Program-made: the position numbers and the translations under genes
Shown: positions 1-9,179 of the stretch, piece by piece
Layout: every line of letters begins with the position of its first letter
Numbering within the stretch: the stretch's first letter is position 1
Notes under the pieces: generated by a model
Database searches by the model: none
Told to the model about the DNA's origin: nothing
What the model saw: only the letters and a program-made list of their open reading frames with translations
Assembly (NCBI GenBank): GCA_944323045.1
Contig: CALUQX010000016.1
Location: 1-63,787 of the forward strand
From: Candidatus Gastranaerophilales bacterium
GTDB taxonomy: Bacteria; Cyanobacteriota; Vampirovibrionia; Gastranaerophilales; Gastranaerophilaceae
Direction: 5' to 3'
DNA length: 63,787 bases

Positions 1-46
1 TTAATTTTTTAGCATTGTTAATAAGTTCTCTATCGTGTTTATCCAT
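1..46 (-). CDS. Start of a gene running off the left edge (unidentified)
   Basis: Reading the minus strand from an ATG at 46, fifteen codons stay open to the window edge (MDKHDRELINNAKKL). An AAGG sits about ten bases upstream of the ATG. The upstream DNA is an inverted copy of the DNA upstream of the radical SAM gene at 250, which supports a real divergent start. Too little is visible to name a product. Confidence 0.4.
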   Translation of the reverse strand, partial: MDKHDRELINNAKKL

Positions 47-59
47 ATAAACATAACCT

Positions 60-232
60 TTTATTTAAAATGTGATATAATATTTGTATCATAAAAATAC
101 TGAAATGACCAGTAAAATAAATATTATTTTTAATAATTAGTGTATTATAGGAAATAGTTTTTTATATCATATAATTCAATAATACTTATACTGTAATACT
201 TTTAGGGGCTGTTTTATCACATTTTAAATAAA
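60..232. promoter_or_regulatory. Divergent intergenic region with an 18-bp perfect inverted repeat
   Basis: The sequence at 60-77 (ending AAATGTGATA) is the exact reverse complement of 215-232. The two arms lie just upstream of the two divergent starts at 46 and 250. Similarity continues imperfectly toward both start codons. A TATAAT lies at 76-81. This looks like a duplicated promoter or operator that lets one factor act on both genes; the factor is unknown. Confidence 0.55.
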
Positions 233-249
233 TTGTTATAGGTGTTCAT

Positions 250-1227
250 ATGGATAAAATAGAATTTGAATTATATAAAAACAACAATATTAAACAAGTT
301 TGGAAAGTTTGTCGTATTCCGTGGATAAATGAATTGTTTGATTTTAAAGCTGTAAATTTTCTTTCTAAATTCAAATTTGGAGAAAAAATTTTTAATAAAT
401 ATATATCAGTTAGATTTGCAATAACTCATAAACCAGTTCTTCCGTATTTTGCATTTTTTGTTACAACAAAGTGTACTTTGAATTGTAAACATTGTAATTC
501 TATGATGCCCAAATATACTGAAAAAACTCATTCTAAACCAATCGATTTTAAATCATTTAAGGATGATTTAGACACATTACTAAGGGCGGTTGATTATATT
601 AATGTTTTTGTTCTGGTTGGTGGTGAACCAATGCTTGCTCATGATTTGCCTGAAATTATCAAATATGCGGCAAGTCAAAAACAACTAAAACATATTGTGC
701 TGGCAACAAACTGTACAATTTTACCATCAGATGAACTTTTGAAGGTAATGAAGAATCCTAAAATTTCTGTTCAAATTTCGGATTATTCTCATGTTAAAAA
801 TATTAAAAATGGTGTAAAAGTAAAATATGACGAATTTAAAAAGTTATTAATTCAAAATAAAATCCGATTTAATAATTATCAAGAAAAACGAGGAGCTGTT
901 ACCTGGTTTTCAATGCCAAAAATTTATAAGGATAAACAAACGCCACTAACTCTAACCAAAACATTTAATGAGTGTTTTGGAAATTACTGCCCGACCATTA
1001 GTGACGGAATCATCTCCCAGGATTTTATTGCGGTGTATATACAAAGAAATCTTGAGCTTACACCGGAAATTAAAAAAGAAATTGTTAATATTAGAGAAGC
1101 AAAATCAAGTAAAGATTTGACAAACGAAATAATTAATTTTTACGCTAAACCTTACTCCGCATTCTGTCACTACTGTCATATGGATAACATCCAACACGGG
1201 TTGCCTTGTGGTGAGCAGGTTGAATAA
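250..1227 (+). CDS. Radical SAM protein
   Basis: A 325-residue radical SAM enzyme. The [4Fe-4S] motif CTLNCKHC (CxxxCxxC) lies near residues 76-83, followed by the SAM-contacting GGEP at about 124. A C-terminal cysteine cluster (CHYCHMDN plus a later Cys) may hold part of an auxiliary cluster, as in SPASM-like proteins, but it is short. The first 60 residues precede the barrel and are unassigned. AGGTG lies about seven bases before the ATG. Substrate is unknown. It diverges from the left-edge gene and shares its upstream inverted repeat. The family call is firm; the reaction cannot be named. Confidence 0.85.
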   Translation: MDKIEFELYKNNNIKQVWKVCRIPWINELFDFKAVNFLSKFKFGEKIFNKYISVRFAITHKPVLPYFAFFVTTKCTLNCKHCNSMMPKYTEKTHSKPIDFKSFKDDLDTLLRAVDYINVFVLVGGEPMLAHDLPEIIKYAASQKQLKHIVLATNCTILPSDELLKVMKNPKISVQISDYSHVKNIKNGVKVKYDEFKKLLIQNKIRFNNYQEKRGAVTWFSMPKIYKDKQTPLTLTKTFNECFGNYCPTISDGIISQDFIAVYIQRNLELTPEIKKEIVNIREAKSSKDLTNEIINFYAKPYSAFCHYCHMDNIQHGLPCGEQVE

Positions 1228-1237
1228 ATAAAAATTT

Positions 1238-2440
1238 TTACATCTCAACCGGTTCGAAGTCGTATTTGCGTGTTTTTAAATCCCGAACAATTAGTTCTAT
1301 CAATTTCGGGTGTCCGCGCAATAATTTCAAAAAGCAATACACCGGTTTTTGGGTAATATATTTCCCCAGTTCCTGTGGATGGGTCAGCACTTCCTTAATC
1401 TTCATCCCGCGGCAGGAATTCCTTAAATCCTCAAGATAAAATCTATTAAACATTATAACATTTGAATAGTCCTGCGTCTCTTTTTCAAAAAGCATTGCGT
1501 CTTTTATTTCATCCGGCAATATATTTTCTGATATCTTTTGTATAAATTTTATCGCAAAATTCATCTGGACTTCAGTTTTCGTCTTTTTCGCATTTTCTAT
1601 AACTATTTTCCAATCAAAATCAGGCTTTCTCATTAAAAATTCACAGTCAAATAATGCGTATAAAAGTCCAGCCTTACTTGTATTATTTCTCAAGTTTCTT
1701 GATAAATTTACCAGCGTGATAAACATCAAATCTTCATGACACGGAACAAGTGATTTTACGCCGAAAACATTTTCTTCCCGCGCGCGTTTGAAAAGCCCGC
1801 CAAGAAATTTTTCTTCGTTTCCGGTTTCCATATAAATGAATTTGTGCAAATCTAATGCACCGGCTTCACTTCCAATCTCATGGAAATCAACTGAATGAAT
1901 ATCTATTTTTTCGTATTCATATCCGCCTAATTTCATTACTATGTCAATCGAATTCATAAAATCTTTTTCCGGCACAAGCGCATCAATATCACCCATTACT
2001 CTCGGCAGTTCCTGACGCAGATATTTCATTGCGCCGCCTTTTAATATCATAGGAATGATGCCGTTGGCGTTCAGAGCCTTGCCGATTTTTGTATAATGCG
2101 CAATGACTTTTAAGTTTTGGAATCTGAAGTAATTGATAAGACCTTTCAATCTTGGCGCTTCGTATGATGAAAATTTTAGATTCGGATGTTGTTTCATAAA
2201 ATATGCAAGCAGTAAAGCTTTTGCACTGCCTTTTACTTCAATATCCCATTCTTTTAACAAATCGTCCAACTCTTTTTGTGTCGGATTTTCTGAGAAAAAT
2301 AATTCTAACAATTTTCTATCCTCAGGTTTGAGAATTTCGTTGTAAAAATTCTCAATCAATGCATCTGTAATTGAGACATTACCTTTAAGATATCCGCTGT
2401 CTTTTATTTCTTCAATAGTTTTTTTCCATAGGGCTGGCAT
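1238..2440 (-). CDS. Nucleotidyltransferase family protein
   Basis: A 400-residue protein resembling the uncharacterised nucleotidyltransferase family (NTP_transf_5 type). The core is ILKGGAMKYL followed by MGDIDALV, giving the lysine/glycine turn and paired acidic residues expected for metal binding in this fold, at roughly residues 132-155. The rest is mostly helical. It converges on the radical SAM gene with a ten-base gap. In other bacteria such proteins often sit in sugar or peptide biosynthesis clusters, and here the operon ending at 2561 is a nucleotide-sugar operon. The donor and acceptor are unknown. Confidence 0.7.
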   Translation of the reverse strand: MPALWKKTIEEIKDSGYLKGNVSITDALIENFYNEILKPEDRKLLELFFSENPTQKELDDLLKEWDIEVKGSAKALLLAYFMKQHPNLKFSSYEAPRLKGLINYFRFQNLKVIAHYTKIGKALNANGIIPMILKGGAMKYLRQELPRVMGDIDALVPEKDFMNSIDIVMKLGGYEYEKIDIHSVDFHEIGSEAGALDLHKFIYMETGNEEKFLGGLFKRAREENVFGVKSLVPCHEDLMFITLVNLSRNLRNNTSKAGLLYALFDCEFLMRKPDFDWKIVIENAKKTKTEVQMNFAIKFIQKISENILPDEIKDAMLFEKETQDYSNVIMFNRFYLEDLRNSCRGMKIKEVLTHPQELGKYITQKPVYCFLKLLRGHPKLIELIVRDLKTRKYDFEPVEM

Positions 2441-2560
2441 ATTTATATATCCTTTTAAATTATCTTAACCTTTAAATTTTTTTCATCACTGCAAGAATAA
2501 GTTTAACATAAATAAGAATTTATTTATATTAGACTATTAAGCATTATTAAATGTTTCCGC

Positions 2561-3874
2561 CTATTTTTTGTAGCTTTGTTTTCCTATGCAGGTGTAATCA
2601 AAACCGCGTTCAAATATTCTTTTTGTATCATAGAGGTTTCGACCGTCAAAGATTACCGGCGCCTTCAGCAGTGATTTCATTTTATCAAAATCAGGACGTC
2701 TGAATTCGTTCCATTCGGTCAGAACAATCAGACAGTCTGCATTTTCTAAGGCTTCGTATGCGGATTTTGAATAAGTTATTTTGTCTTGAAAATAGAATTT
2801 AGCACAGTCAAAAGCCTTAGGGTCATATGCCTGAATTTTTGCTCCGCGTTCTAATAGTGCATTTATAACGGTGATAGAAGGAGCTTCGCGCATGTCATTT
2901 GTTTTTGGCTTGAAGGCAAGTCCCCAGACTGCAAATGTTTTTCCGTTGAGATTTTCGCCGAATTTTTTCAGAATTTTGTCAATGAATAACAAACGCTGCC
3001 TTTTGTTAACGTCATCTGCTGCCTGTAAAAGCTGATAGTCGCAATGGTTGTCTTTTGCCGTTTTTAATAAAGCTTTTACGTCTTTAGGGAAACAGCTTCC
3101 GCCGTATCCCACACCCGGGAAAAGGAATTTTGCGCCGATACGTTTGTCCGCACACATTCCTATACGTACCATTTCAGCATCCGCACCTACTTTTTCGCAT
3201 ATATTTGCTATTTCATTTGCATAAGATATTTTTACTGCAAGAAAAGAATTTGCTGCATATTTTGTCATTTCAGCGGATTTGACGTCCATAATTATAACAG
3301 GGTTTCCTGTACGTAAAAACGGAGAATACAATTCCTGCATAATTTCGGTTGCTCTTTGTGAATTTGAGCCGATAACAACTCTGTCCGGTCTCAAAAAGTC
3401 GTCAACAGCAGCACCTTGTTTTAGAAATTCCGGATTTGATACAACATCAAATTCTTCATCTGTCTGTGACTTAATTATTTCAGTAACTTTTTCTGCAGTT
3501 CCGACCGGTACTGTGGATTTGTCTACAATAACTTTGTAGCCGTTCATCGCTTTTCCAATCTGTTCTGCTACCTGATAAACGTACTGCAAATCAGCGGAGC
3601 CGTCTTCTCCTTGAGGGGTTCCTACTGCAATAAAACATACCTGAGAATTCTGCACTCCGTAATTTATATCATCTGAAAAGATTAAACGATTTTCAGAAAC
3701 ATTCACTTTAATTAACTCTTCCAATCCCGGTTCATAAATCGGGATAATACCGTTTCTAAGCTGTTCTAATTTGTTTTCATCTTTATCAACACAAATTACA
3801 TTATTTCCCATTTCTGCAAGACAGGTGCCGACGACCAGACCAACATATCCTGTGCCTATTACACAAACTTTCAT
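2561..3874 (-). CDS. ugd: UDP-glucose 6-dehydrogenase
   Basis: A 437-residue NAD-dependent dehydrogenase that oxidises UDP-glucose to UDP-glucuronate. The N-terminal Rossmann motif is GTGYVGLVVG, and the catalytic cysteine lies in GYGGSCFPKD at about residue 260. The C-terminal UDP-binding domain is present and length is normal. It is the last gene of galE-GT2-UXS-ugd. Its ATG overlaps the stop of the decarboxylase gene by one base (TAATG). Its product is the substrate of the preceding gene, so the pair should deliver UDP-xylose for envelope glycans. Confidence 0.95.
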   Translation of the reverse strand: MKVCVIGTGYVGLVVGTCLAEMGNNVICVDKDENKLEQLRNGIIPIYEPGLEELIKVNVSENRLIFSDDINYGVQNSQVCFIAVGTPQGEDGSADLQYVYQVAEQIGKAMNGYKVIVDKSTVPVGTAEKVTEIIKSQTDEEFDVVSNPEFLKQGAAVDDFLRPDRVVIGSNSQRATEIMQELYSPFLRTGNPVIIMDVKSAEMTKYAANSFLAVKISYANEIANICEKVGADAEMVRIGMCADKRIGAKFLFPGVGYGGSCFPKDVKALLKTAKDNHCDYQLLQAADDVNKRQRLLFIDKILKKFGENLNGKTFAVWGLAFKPKTNDMREAPSITVINALLERGAKIQAYDPKAFDCAKFYFQDKITYSKSAYEALENADCLIVLTEWNEFRRPDFDKMKSLLKAPVIFDGRNLYDTKRIFERGFDYTCIGKQSYKK

Positions 3875-4818
3875 TATTTATTCTCCTTTAATTTTTTGTC
3901 GAAATATTCTATTGTTTTGGTTAATCCTTCCTTGATATCAACTTTAGGCTCCCAGTTCAATTCTTTTTTAGCGAGCGAGATATCAGGTTTTCTCTGTGTC
4001 GGGTCATCACCCGGAAGAGGTTTGTAGACTATTTTAGAATTTGAATTTGTCATTTCAATAATCAATTTTGCAAAATCAAGAATTGTTCTTTCGGAAGGAT
4101 TTCCGAGATTAACCGGTCCGATAAATTTTTGGGTGTTGTTCATCATTTTTATCATGCCATCTACCAGATCTGAGACATAGCAGAATGAGCGGGTTTGAGA
4201 GCCGTCGCCATAAATTGTTATGTCATGATTTTGCAGAGCTTGCACTATGAAATTTGAAACGACACGCCCGTCATTCATATCCATATTTGGACCGTAAGTA
4301 TTAAAGATACGGATTATTCTTGTGTCGACATTATTTTGTCTGTGATAATCCATCATGAGCGTTTCAGCACAGCGTTTGCCTTCATCGTAGCAGCTTCTGA
4401 TGCCTATAGGGTTGACATTACCCCAGTAATCTTCTCTTTGCGGGTGAACTTTCGGATCTCCGTAAACTTCGCTTGTAGATGCCTGTAAAATAGTTGCCTT
4501 ACAGCGTTTGGCAAGCCCGAGCATATTAGTAACTCCGATTACAGATGTTTTTATTGTTTTAATCGCATTGTATTGATAATGCGGCGGGCTTGCAGGACAG
4601 GCAAGATTGTAAATCTGATCGACTTCTGCAAAATATTCTTTTGTGATGTCGTGTCTTACCAGTTCAAAATGGTCATTTTGTAAAAGATGTCTTATATTAT
4701 CTTTTGAACCGGTGAAAAAATTATCAAGACAAATAACCTCATTGCCTTCGTTCAATAATCTTTCACACAAATGGCTCCCTATAAATCCTGCGCCGCCGGT
4801 TACTAATATTCTTTTCAT
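3874..4818 (-). CDS. UDP-glucuronate decarboxylase (UDP-xylose synthase)
   Basis: A 314-residue extended SDR enzyme. [10 protein letters not shown] near the N-terminus binds NAD, and the catalytic YDEGK (YxxxK) follows the TSEVYGDP stretch typical of UDP-xylose synthase. It converts UDP-glucuronate made by ugd into UDP-xylose. It overlaps the upstream glycosyltransferase gene by four bases (ATGA) and ugd by one base, so translation is probably coupled. A UDP-glucuronate epimerase is a less likely alternative given the YDEGKR signature. Confidence 0.9.
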   Translation of the reverse strand: MKRILVTGGAGFIGSHLCERLLNEGNEVICLDNFFTGSKDNIRHLLQNDHFELVRHDITKEYFAEVDQIYNLACPASPPHYQYNAIKTIKTSVIGVTNMLGLAKRCKATILQASTSEVYGDPKVHPQREDYWGNVNPIGIRSCYDEGKRCAETLMMDYHRQNNVDTRIIRIFNTYGPNMDMNDGRVVSNFIVQALQNHDITIYGDGSQTRSFCYVSDLVDGMIKMMNNTQKFIGPVNLGNPSERTILDFAKLIIEMTNSNSKIVYKPLPGDDPTQRKPDISLAKKELNWEPKVDIKEGLTKTIEYFDKKLKENK

Positions 4819-5870
4819 TTATTCTCCTTTGATTTTCTGATTCTTTTTCTTGCCAGTTTTAAGCCTAAAAATCTGTAAATCTGGCAGTCCGGTGTCTTTT
4901 TGACAGATAACAATTTCTCTGCCAATCCGTATTCTGTTACAAAATTTAGTTTGTTATACTGTTTGTTTTTTAATGCTTTTATGAATAATGAGTTGTTAAG
5001 CAAACCTAAATTTAACCCGTTAAAAATTTCTGAAGCCTGCTGCAAAATTTCACCGCGTAATTTTTCTGATGAATTAAAATAATCAAGGTATACAAAGCTT
5101 TTTATCTGTTTTTGCAGCATAAAGAAATATTTTTTAGTAAGATTATTTTCATTGTAGTAATTTACAAGCTGAGGGATTAATTTCAGACATTCAGTGGACT
5201 TGTTTAATTTCTGGTATTTAGTTCCCATGATAGAATTCTGACGCTGAATATAGTGATAAAAACATTTATCAATGTAATAGCCGTTTTTTGCCCATACAGA
5301 ATACATAAGCCAGAAGGCAGTATCTTCATTTTTTGACATACTTGTGAAACGGATATTTTTATCTTTTATGATAGATGTTTTGAAAATTTTGCCCCACATT
5401 GTTGCCGGTGTTTTTTGAATAACCTTGCTGTCGACTTTTGTTTTGCCTTTATATTTAATTTTAAGATATTTTTTCATAGCATGAACAGTGTCAGATTCGT
5501 ATTCCTGTACAATGTTTGCGCCGAAACAAACATAATCGACATCGTTGTTAATCATTGCGTTGTAAGCTGTTTCAAATGTTTCGGGTTCAATCCAATCATC
5601 TGCATCAACAAATCCGACATATTTGCTTGATACAATATCAAGTCTGGAATTCCATGCAGCGGATACTCCTTCATTTTCTTTGTTGATGATTTTTATCCTG
5701 CTGTCTTTTTGCGCAAATTCATTTAAAATTGAGAGAGAATTATCAGTAGAGCCGTCATTAACACAAATTATTTCTATGTCTTTAAAAGTTTGATTAACAA
5801 CGCTGTCCAGACATTTGCGCAAATATTTTTCGACATTATATACAGGAATTATTACAGATAAATCGGTCAT
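4815..5870 (-). CDS. Glycosyltransferase family 2
   Basis: A GT-A fold glycosyltransferase. It has [19 protein letters not shown] at the N-terminus, NDGSTD for the nucleotide pocket and a DADDW metal-binding motif near residue 92. It probably adds a sugar during capsule, O-antigen or other surface glycan assembly. I place the start at the ATG at 5870 because it overlaps the galE stop as TAATG, the same junction used at 3874 and in the rfb operon. An upstream ATG at 5882 would overlap galE more. The short basic C-terminus and lack of membrane segments suggest a cytoplasmic peripheral enzyme. Confidence 0.85.
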   Translation of the reverse strand: MTDLSVIIPVYNVEKYLRKCLDSVVNQTFKDIEIICVNDGSTDNSLSILNEFAQKDSRIKIINKENEGVSAAWNSRLDIVSSKYVGFVDADDWIEPETFETAYNAMINNDVDYVCFGANIVQEYESDTVHAMKKYLKIKYKGKTKVDSKVIQKTPATMWGKIFKTSIIKDKNIRFTSMSKNEDTAFWLMYSVWAKNGYYIDKCFYHYIQRQNSIMGTKYQKLNKSTECLKLIPQLVNYYNENNLTKKYFFMLQKQIKSFVYLDYFNSSEKLRGEILQQASEIFNGLNLGLLNNSLFIKALKNKQYNKLNFVTEYGLAEKLLSVKKTPDCQIYRFLGLKLARKRIRKSKENK

Positions 5871-6868
5871 TATTTTACGCAAACTCCATTCATAAATTTT
5901 TCCCAGTTATATGCGGATTGTACACTTTCTTGAATTGTTTTTTCAGGTTTCCAGCCGAGTATTTTTTGTGCTTTTTGAGAATCCGCATACAATTTTGCCG
6001 GATCACCTGCACGGCGATTAACGACTTCAACCGGTATTTTTTTATCAAGAACCTGTTCGCACACATCAAAGATATTTTTCACACTGTCGCCGTGTTCTGT
6101 TCCAAGGTTAAAAACATCGGATTTGTTTTCTTTGTACAAATATTCAAGTGCCAGCCTGTGCACTTCAGCAAGGTCTTCTACATTAACATAATCGCGTATA
6201 CATGTGCCATCGGGTGTATCATAATCATCGCCGAATATTTTAAATGTTTGACCGCCGGTAAAGGTTGATTTTAGAATATTAGGGATTAAATGAGTTTCAG
6301 GTTCATGCCATTCGCCGACTCTGTTTTTCGAATCACATCCTGCAACGTTAAAATATCTCAGTTTAATTGATTTTAGTCCGTAAGCCCTGTCGTAATCTTC
6401 CATAATTCGTTCGACCATCAATTTAGATGCGCCGTAAGGATTTATTGGATTTTGCGGATGTTTTTCGTCAATCGGGGTGTATTCAGGCTCACCGTAAGTT
6501 GCACAGGTTGAGGAAAATACAATTTTTTTCACATTATGTTTAATCATTGTATCAAGAAGATTCAATGTGCCGAATGTATTATTCCTATAATATTTTGCCG
6601 GATTTTCTACACTTTCGCCGACAAGTGCAAATGCTGCAAAATGTATTACAGCATCAATATCATACTTTTCAAAAACTTTTTCTATATCTTCAATATTTCT
6701 CAAGTCTCCTTTTTCAAACTTTACACTGCCGATTTTTTGCAGAGTTTGAACAGTTTCAATATGACCGTTTTCAAGATTATCAAAGATAACAATATCTTTT
6801 CCTGCATTCAAAAAATTTATAACTGTATGACTTCCGATATAACCTGCCCCGCCGGTAATTAATATCAT
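5870..6868 (-). CDS. galE: UDP-glucose 4-epimerase
   Basis: Interconverts UDP-glucose and UDP-galactose. The protein starts MILITGGAGYIGSHT, the NAD-binding fingerprint. It has SSTCATYGEP followed by the YGASK catalytic tyrosine and lysine and the RYFNVAGCD stretch characteristic of GalE. The open frame extends 22 codons further upstream to 6934, but AGGATAAAAAAT directly precedes the ATG at 6868 and the fold begins there, so I use that start. It is first in the operon galE-GT2-UXS-ugd. Confidence 0.93.
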   Translation of the reverse strand: MILITGGAGYIGSHTVINFLNAGKDIVIFDNLENGHIETVQTLQKIGSVKFEKGDLRNIEDIEKVFEKYDIDAVIHFAAFALVGESVENPAKYYRNNTFGTLNLLDTMIKHNVKKIVFSSTCATYGEPEYTPIDEKHPQNPINPYGASKLMVERIMEDYDRAYGLKSIKLRYFNVAGCDSKNRVGEWHEPETHLIPNILKSTFTGGQTFKIFGDDYDTPDGTCIRDYVNVEDLAEVHRLALEYLYKENKSDVFNLGTEHGDSVKNIFDVCEQVLDKKIPVEVVNRRAGDPAKLYADSQKAQKILGWKPEKTIQESVQSAYNWEKFMNGVCVK

Positions 6869-7008
6869 ATTTTTTATCCTCAAAAATGTCGACAATCCCT
6901 CTATTATTAAACCATAGTAAATAATAAAATTCAACTTTAATAAGTGTTTGTAATAATGATGATGCTTAACATAATATGCAAAAAAAAATTAACAGCTATA
7001 ATAAGATT

Positions 7009-7557
7009 ATGGCAAAGATTTTAAAGAGAGATTTTTATTCAGAAGAAACAACAGAGGTTGCCCGCAATATGCTGGGAAAAGTTTTGTGCCGTGAAATAAA
7101 CGGAGCAATATACCGCGGACTGATTGTAGAAACCGAAGCTTATACTCAGGACGAACCTTCCTGCCATGCATACAATGGGATTACAAAGCGTTCAAAAACA
7201 CTGTTTGAAAAGCCCGGATTGGCATATGTTTATATGACATACGGTATGTATCACTGTTTGAATATAACAACCGAACGCGAAGGGTTTGGTGCCAGCGCGC
7301 TTATCCGTGCAATAGAGCCGTTGAGTGCAAATTTTACCAACACAAACGGACCCGCCAAAATGTGCCGCGAACTTAACATTACCCGTGAACTAAACGGGGT
7401 TGATGTCACAAATAGACAAAGCGGTTTATGGCTGGAAGAGGGAACAGCAGTTGAGGCTGAAAATATTGTTCAAACTACACGTATAGGAATAAAACTCGCC
7501 GCCGAACTTCCGTGGCGCTTTTACATAAAAGATAACAAATGGGTCTCTAAAAAATAA
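7009..7557 (+). CDS. 3-methyladenine DNA glycosylase (AAG/MPG family)
   Basis: A base-excision repair enzyme that removes alkylated purines. Family hallmarks are ARNMLGKVL, GLIVETEAYTQDEPSCHAY (the catalytic glutamate lies in VETEAY), YMTYGMYHCLNI and the GPAKMCREL stretch. About 182 residues from the ATG at 7009, normal for bacterial members. An ATG at 6976 is also in frame. Neither start has a clear ribosome-binding site, and TATAAT at 6997-7002 would place transcription at or near the 7009 ATG. The gene diverges from galE and stands alone. Confidence 0.92.
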   Translation: MAKILKRDFYSEETTEVARNMLGKVLCREINGAIYRGLIVETEAYTQDEPSCHAYNGITKRSKTLFEKPGLAYVYMTYGMYHCLNITTEREGFGASALIRAIEPLSANFTNTNGPAKMCRELNITRELNGVDVTNRQSGLWLEEGTAVEAENIVQTTRIGIKLAAELPWRFYIKDNKWVSKK

Positions 7558-7559
7558 TT

Positions 7560-7793
7560 TTAAACTTCTATAAAAAGTCTCTGCCCGACAATATTTTGTT
7601 TGCCATTATAGTAGCCGGCAAAATATCCGCCTCTTACAGGGGCATTTTTAGCATAATTATTCAGGCTGTTGCCATTATAATTCATAAACGGATTATTGCT
7701 GTAAGGTTTGGATATATTTGACCTTACCGGTGCTGTAATCTGTGGCGTTGCCGGTGCCAGTACCTGATTTAATAAAGATATCAAACTTGCCAT
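7560..7793 (-). CDS. Small hypothetical protein
   Basis: A 77-residue protein rich in Asn, Tyr, Pro and Gly, with a hydrophobic start (MASLISLLNQVLAP) and no recognisable domain. AAGGTAG lies just before the ATG, a good ribosome-binding site, and the gene ends two bases after the convergent glycosylase gene. The low-complexity, probably disordered middle suggests a small surface or scaffold peptide, but nothing visible fixes a role. Confidence 0.5.
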   Translation of the reverse strand: MASLISLLNQVLAPATPQITAPVRSNISKPYSNNPFMNYNGNSLNNYAKNAPVRGGYFAGYYNGKQNIVGQRLFIEV

Positions 7794-7924
7794 TCTACCT
7801 TGAACCTCTCTTACGGAATAAATTTAATGATTTATATTCCTTTGTCATTATTATAGCACAACTTTACAATAAAATTTAACTAATCTTAATAAAAATCATC
7901 TTTTTTATGTAGTATAATAATTCT

Positions 7925-9178
7925 ATGCAAAATGAAAAAAAGAAAAAAATCTTAATAGTCGGCAGTTCTGCAAAAGAACATGCGCTTGCAATAAAATTCA
8001 GTCAGTATGACAATATTGAAAAAATTTTCGCGGCTCCGGGTAATGACGCAATAAAAGAAGTCGCAGAAGTCGTTGATATTCGTGAAGAAAATATTGAAGA
8101 ACTTTTGAAATTTGTTATTGAAAACGAAATTGACCTGACAATTGCAAGTTCTGAAACCGCAATAAAAAATGACATTGCAGAAGTCTTTCAGGCAAACGGG
8201 CAGATGATTTTTGCCCCGTCTGCACAAAGTTCTAAATTTGCAATTAATAAAGCTTTTTGTAAGAAATTCCTGTATAAATTGCATATACCAACCCCGCGTT
8301 TCGGGATTTTTGAAAAACAGCAGGCAGCATGTGATTACCTGTCGGATGCGAATTTTCCTGTAGTCGTGCGAAGCGAAGAAACAATTAACGGAAAAGACAG
8401 ACTTGTCTGTCCAAAACAAAATATTGCTCAAATTTTTGTTGAAGATTTATTCGCAAGAGATGAGAAAAAAGTGCTTATTGAAGAATACGTTTACGGGCAT
8501 GAATTTACACTTTATGTAATCACTGACGGCTATCACGCTCTGCCATTGAGTGCTGCTGCAAATTACAAATTCCTATCAGAAGGCGATGGCGGTTTGCTTA
8601 CAGACGGTATAGGCGCTTTTGCTCCTGATTACAAAATTTCAAACGAAATTATTGACCATATTATGAAAAATGTTGTCATGAATATATTAAATGCGCTTGA
8701 GCGTCAACAGATTGCTTATCTTGGAATTCTCGGAATTGACTGTGTTCTTAAAAATGACGGCAAGTATTCTGTGCTGGAATTCAAACCGTTCTTTCAAGAC
8801 CATGACTGTGCCTGTATGCTTGAGTTGATTGAAGAAAATCTGTATACACTTTTTGAAGCCTGTGCTGTAGGCTCATTTGCAGATGATTACGAACATATTG
8901 CATTTTCTGACAATTCTGCGATATCCTGTGTTATTTCTTCTCAATCAGAAGGTAAAATAATAAGCGGTCTGGATATGGTTGAAAGCAGTCAGATAAACCA
9001 TTTCAATACGCATAAAAATACTTATCTTGAATACGAAACGCCAAAAGGTAAAGCTTTAACTGTCACAGCCTGTGCCAGAACACTCAGCCGTGCAAAGAAA
9101 AAGCTTTATGATGACATTGAACAAATAACATTTGACGGGAAAAAATACCGCAAAGATATTTGTGCGGAAGCAAATTAA
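7925..9178 (+). CDS. PurD-like protein (diverged glycinamide ribonucleotide synthetase fold)
   Basis: Full-length homologue of phosphoribosylamine-glycine ligase with ATP-grasp and C-terminal PurD domains. Matching landmarks are GSSAKEHALA for GxGxREHA, EEYVYGHEFTLYVITDG, GDGGLLTDGIGAFAPD, and a C-terminal ITFDGKKYRKDI. Key positions differ. The usual EFNxRFGDPE metal-binding stretch reads EFKPFFQDHD, so the Asn is Lys, and the ATP-loop stretch KADGLAAGKG reads RSEETINGKD. It may have altered specificity, be regulatory, or be a fast-evolving true PurD. No other purine gene is in the window. There is no ribosome-binding site, and TATAAT at 7913-7918 suggests a leaderless transcript. Confidence 0.75.
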   Translation: MQNEKKKKILIVGSSAKEHALAIKFSQYDNIEKIFAAPGNDAIKEVAEVVDIREENIEELLKFVIENEIDLTIASSETAIKNDIAEVFQANGQMIFAPSAQSSKFAINKAFCKKFLYKLHIPTPRFGIFEKQQAACDYLSDANFPVVVRSEETINGKDRLVCPKQNIAQIFVEDLFARDEKKVLIEEYVYGHEFTLYVITDGYHALPLSAAANYKFLSEGDGGLLTDGIGAFAPDYKISNEIIDHIMKNVVMNILNALERQQIAYLGILGIDCVLKNDGKYSVLEFKPFFQDHDCACMLELIEENLYTLFEACAVGSFADDYEHIAFSDNSAISCVISSQSEGKIISGLDMVESSQINHFNTHKNTYLEYETPKGKALTVTACARTLSRAKKKLYDDIEQITFDGKKYRKDICAEAN

Positions 9179-9179
9179 T

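Noticed and set aside
6869-6934. N-terminal extension of GalE
   Set aside because: The Rossmann motif begins at the ATG at 6868, which has its own ribosome-binding site.
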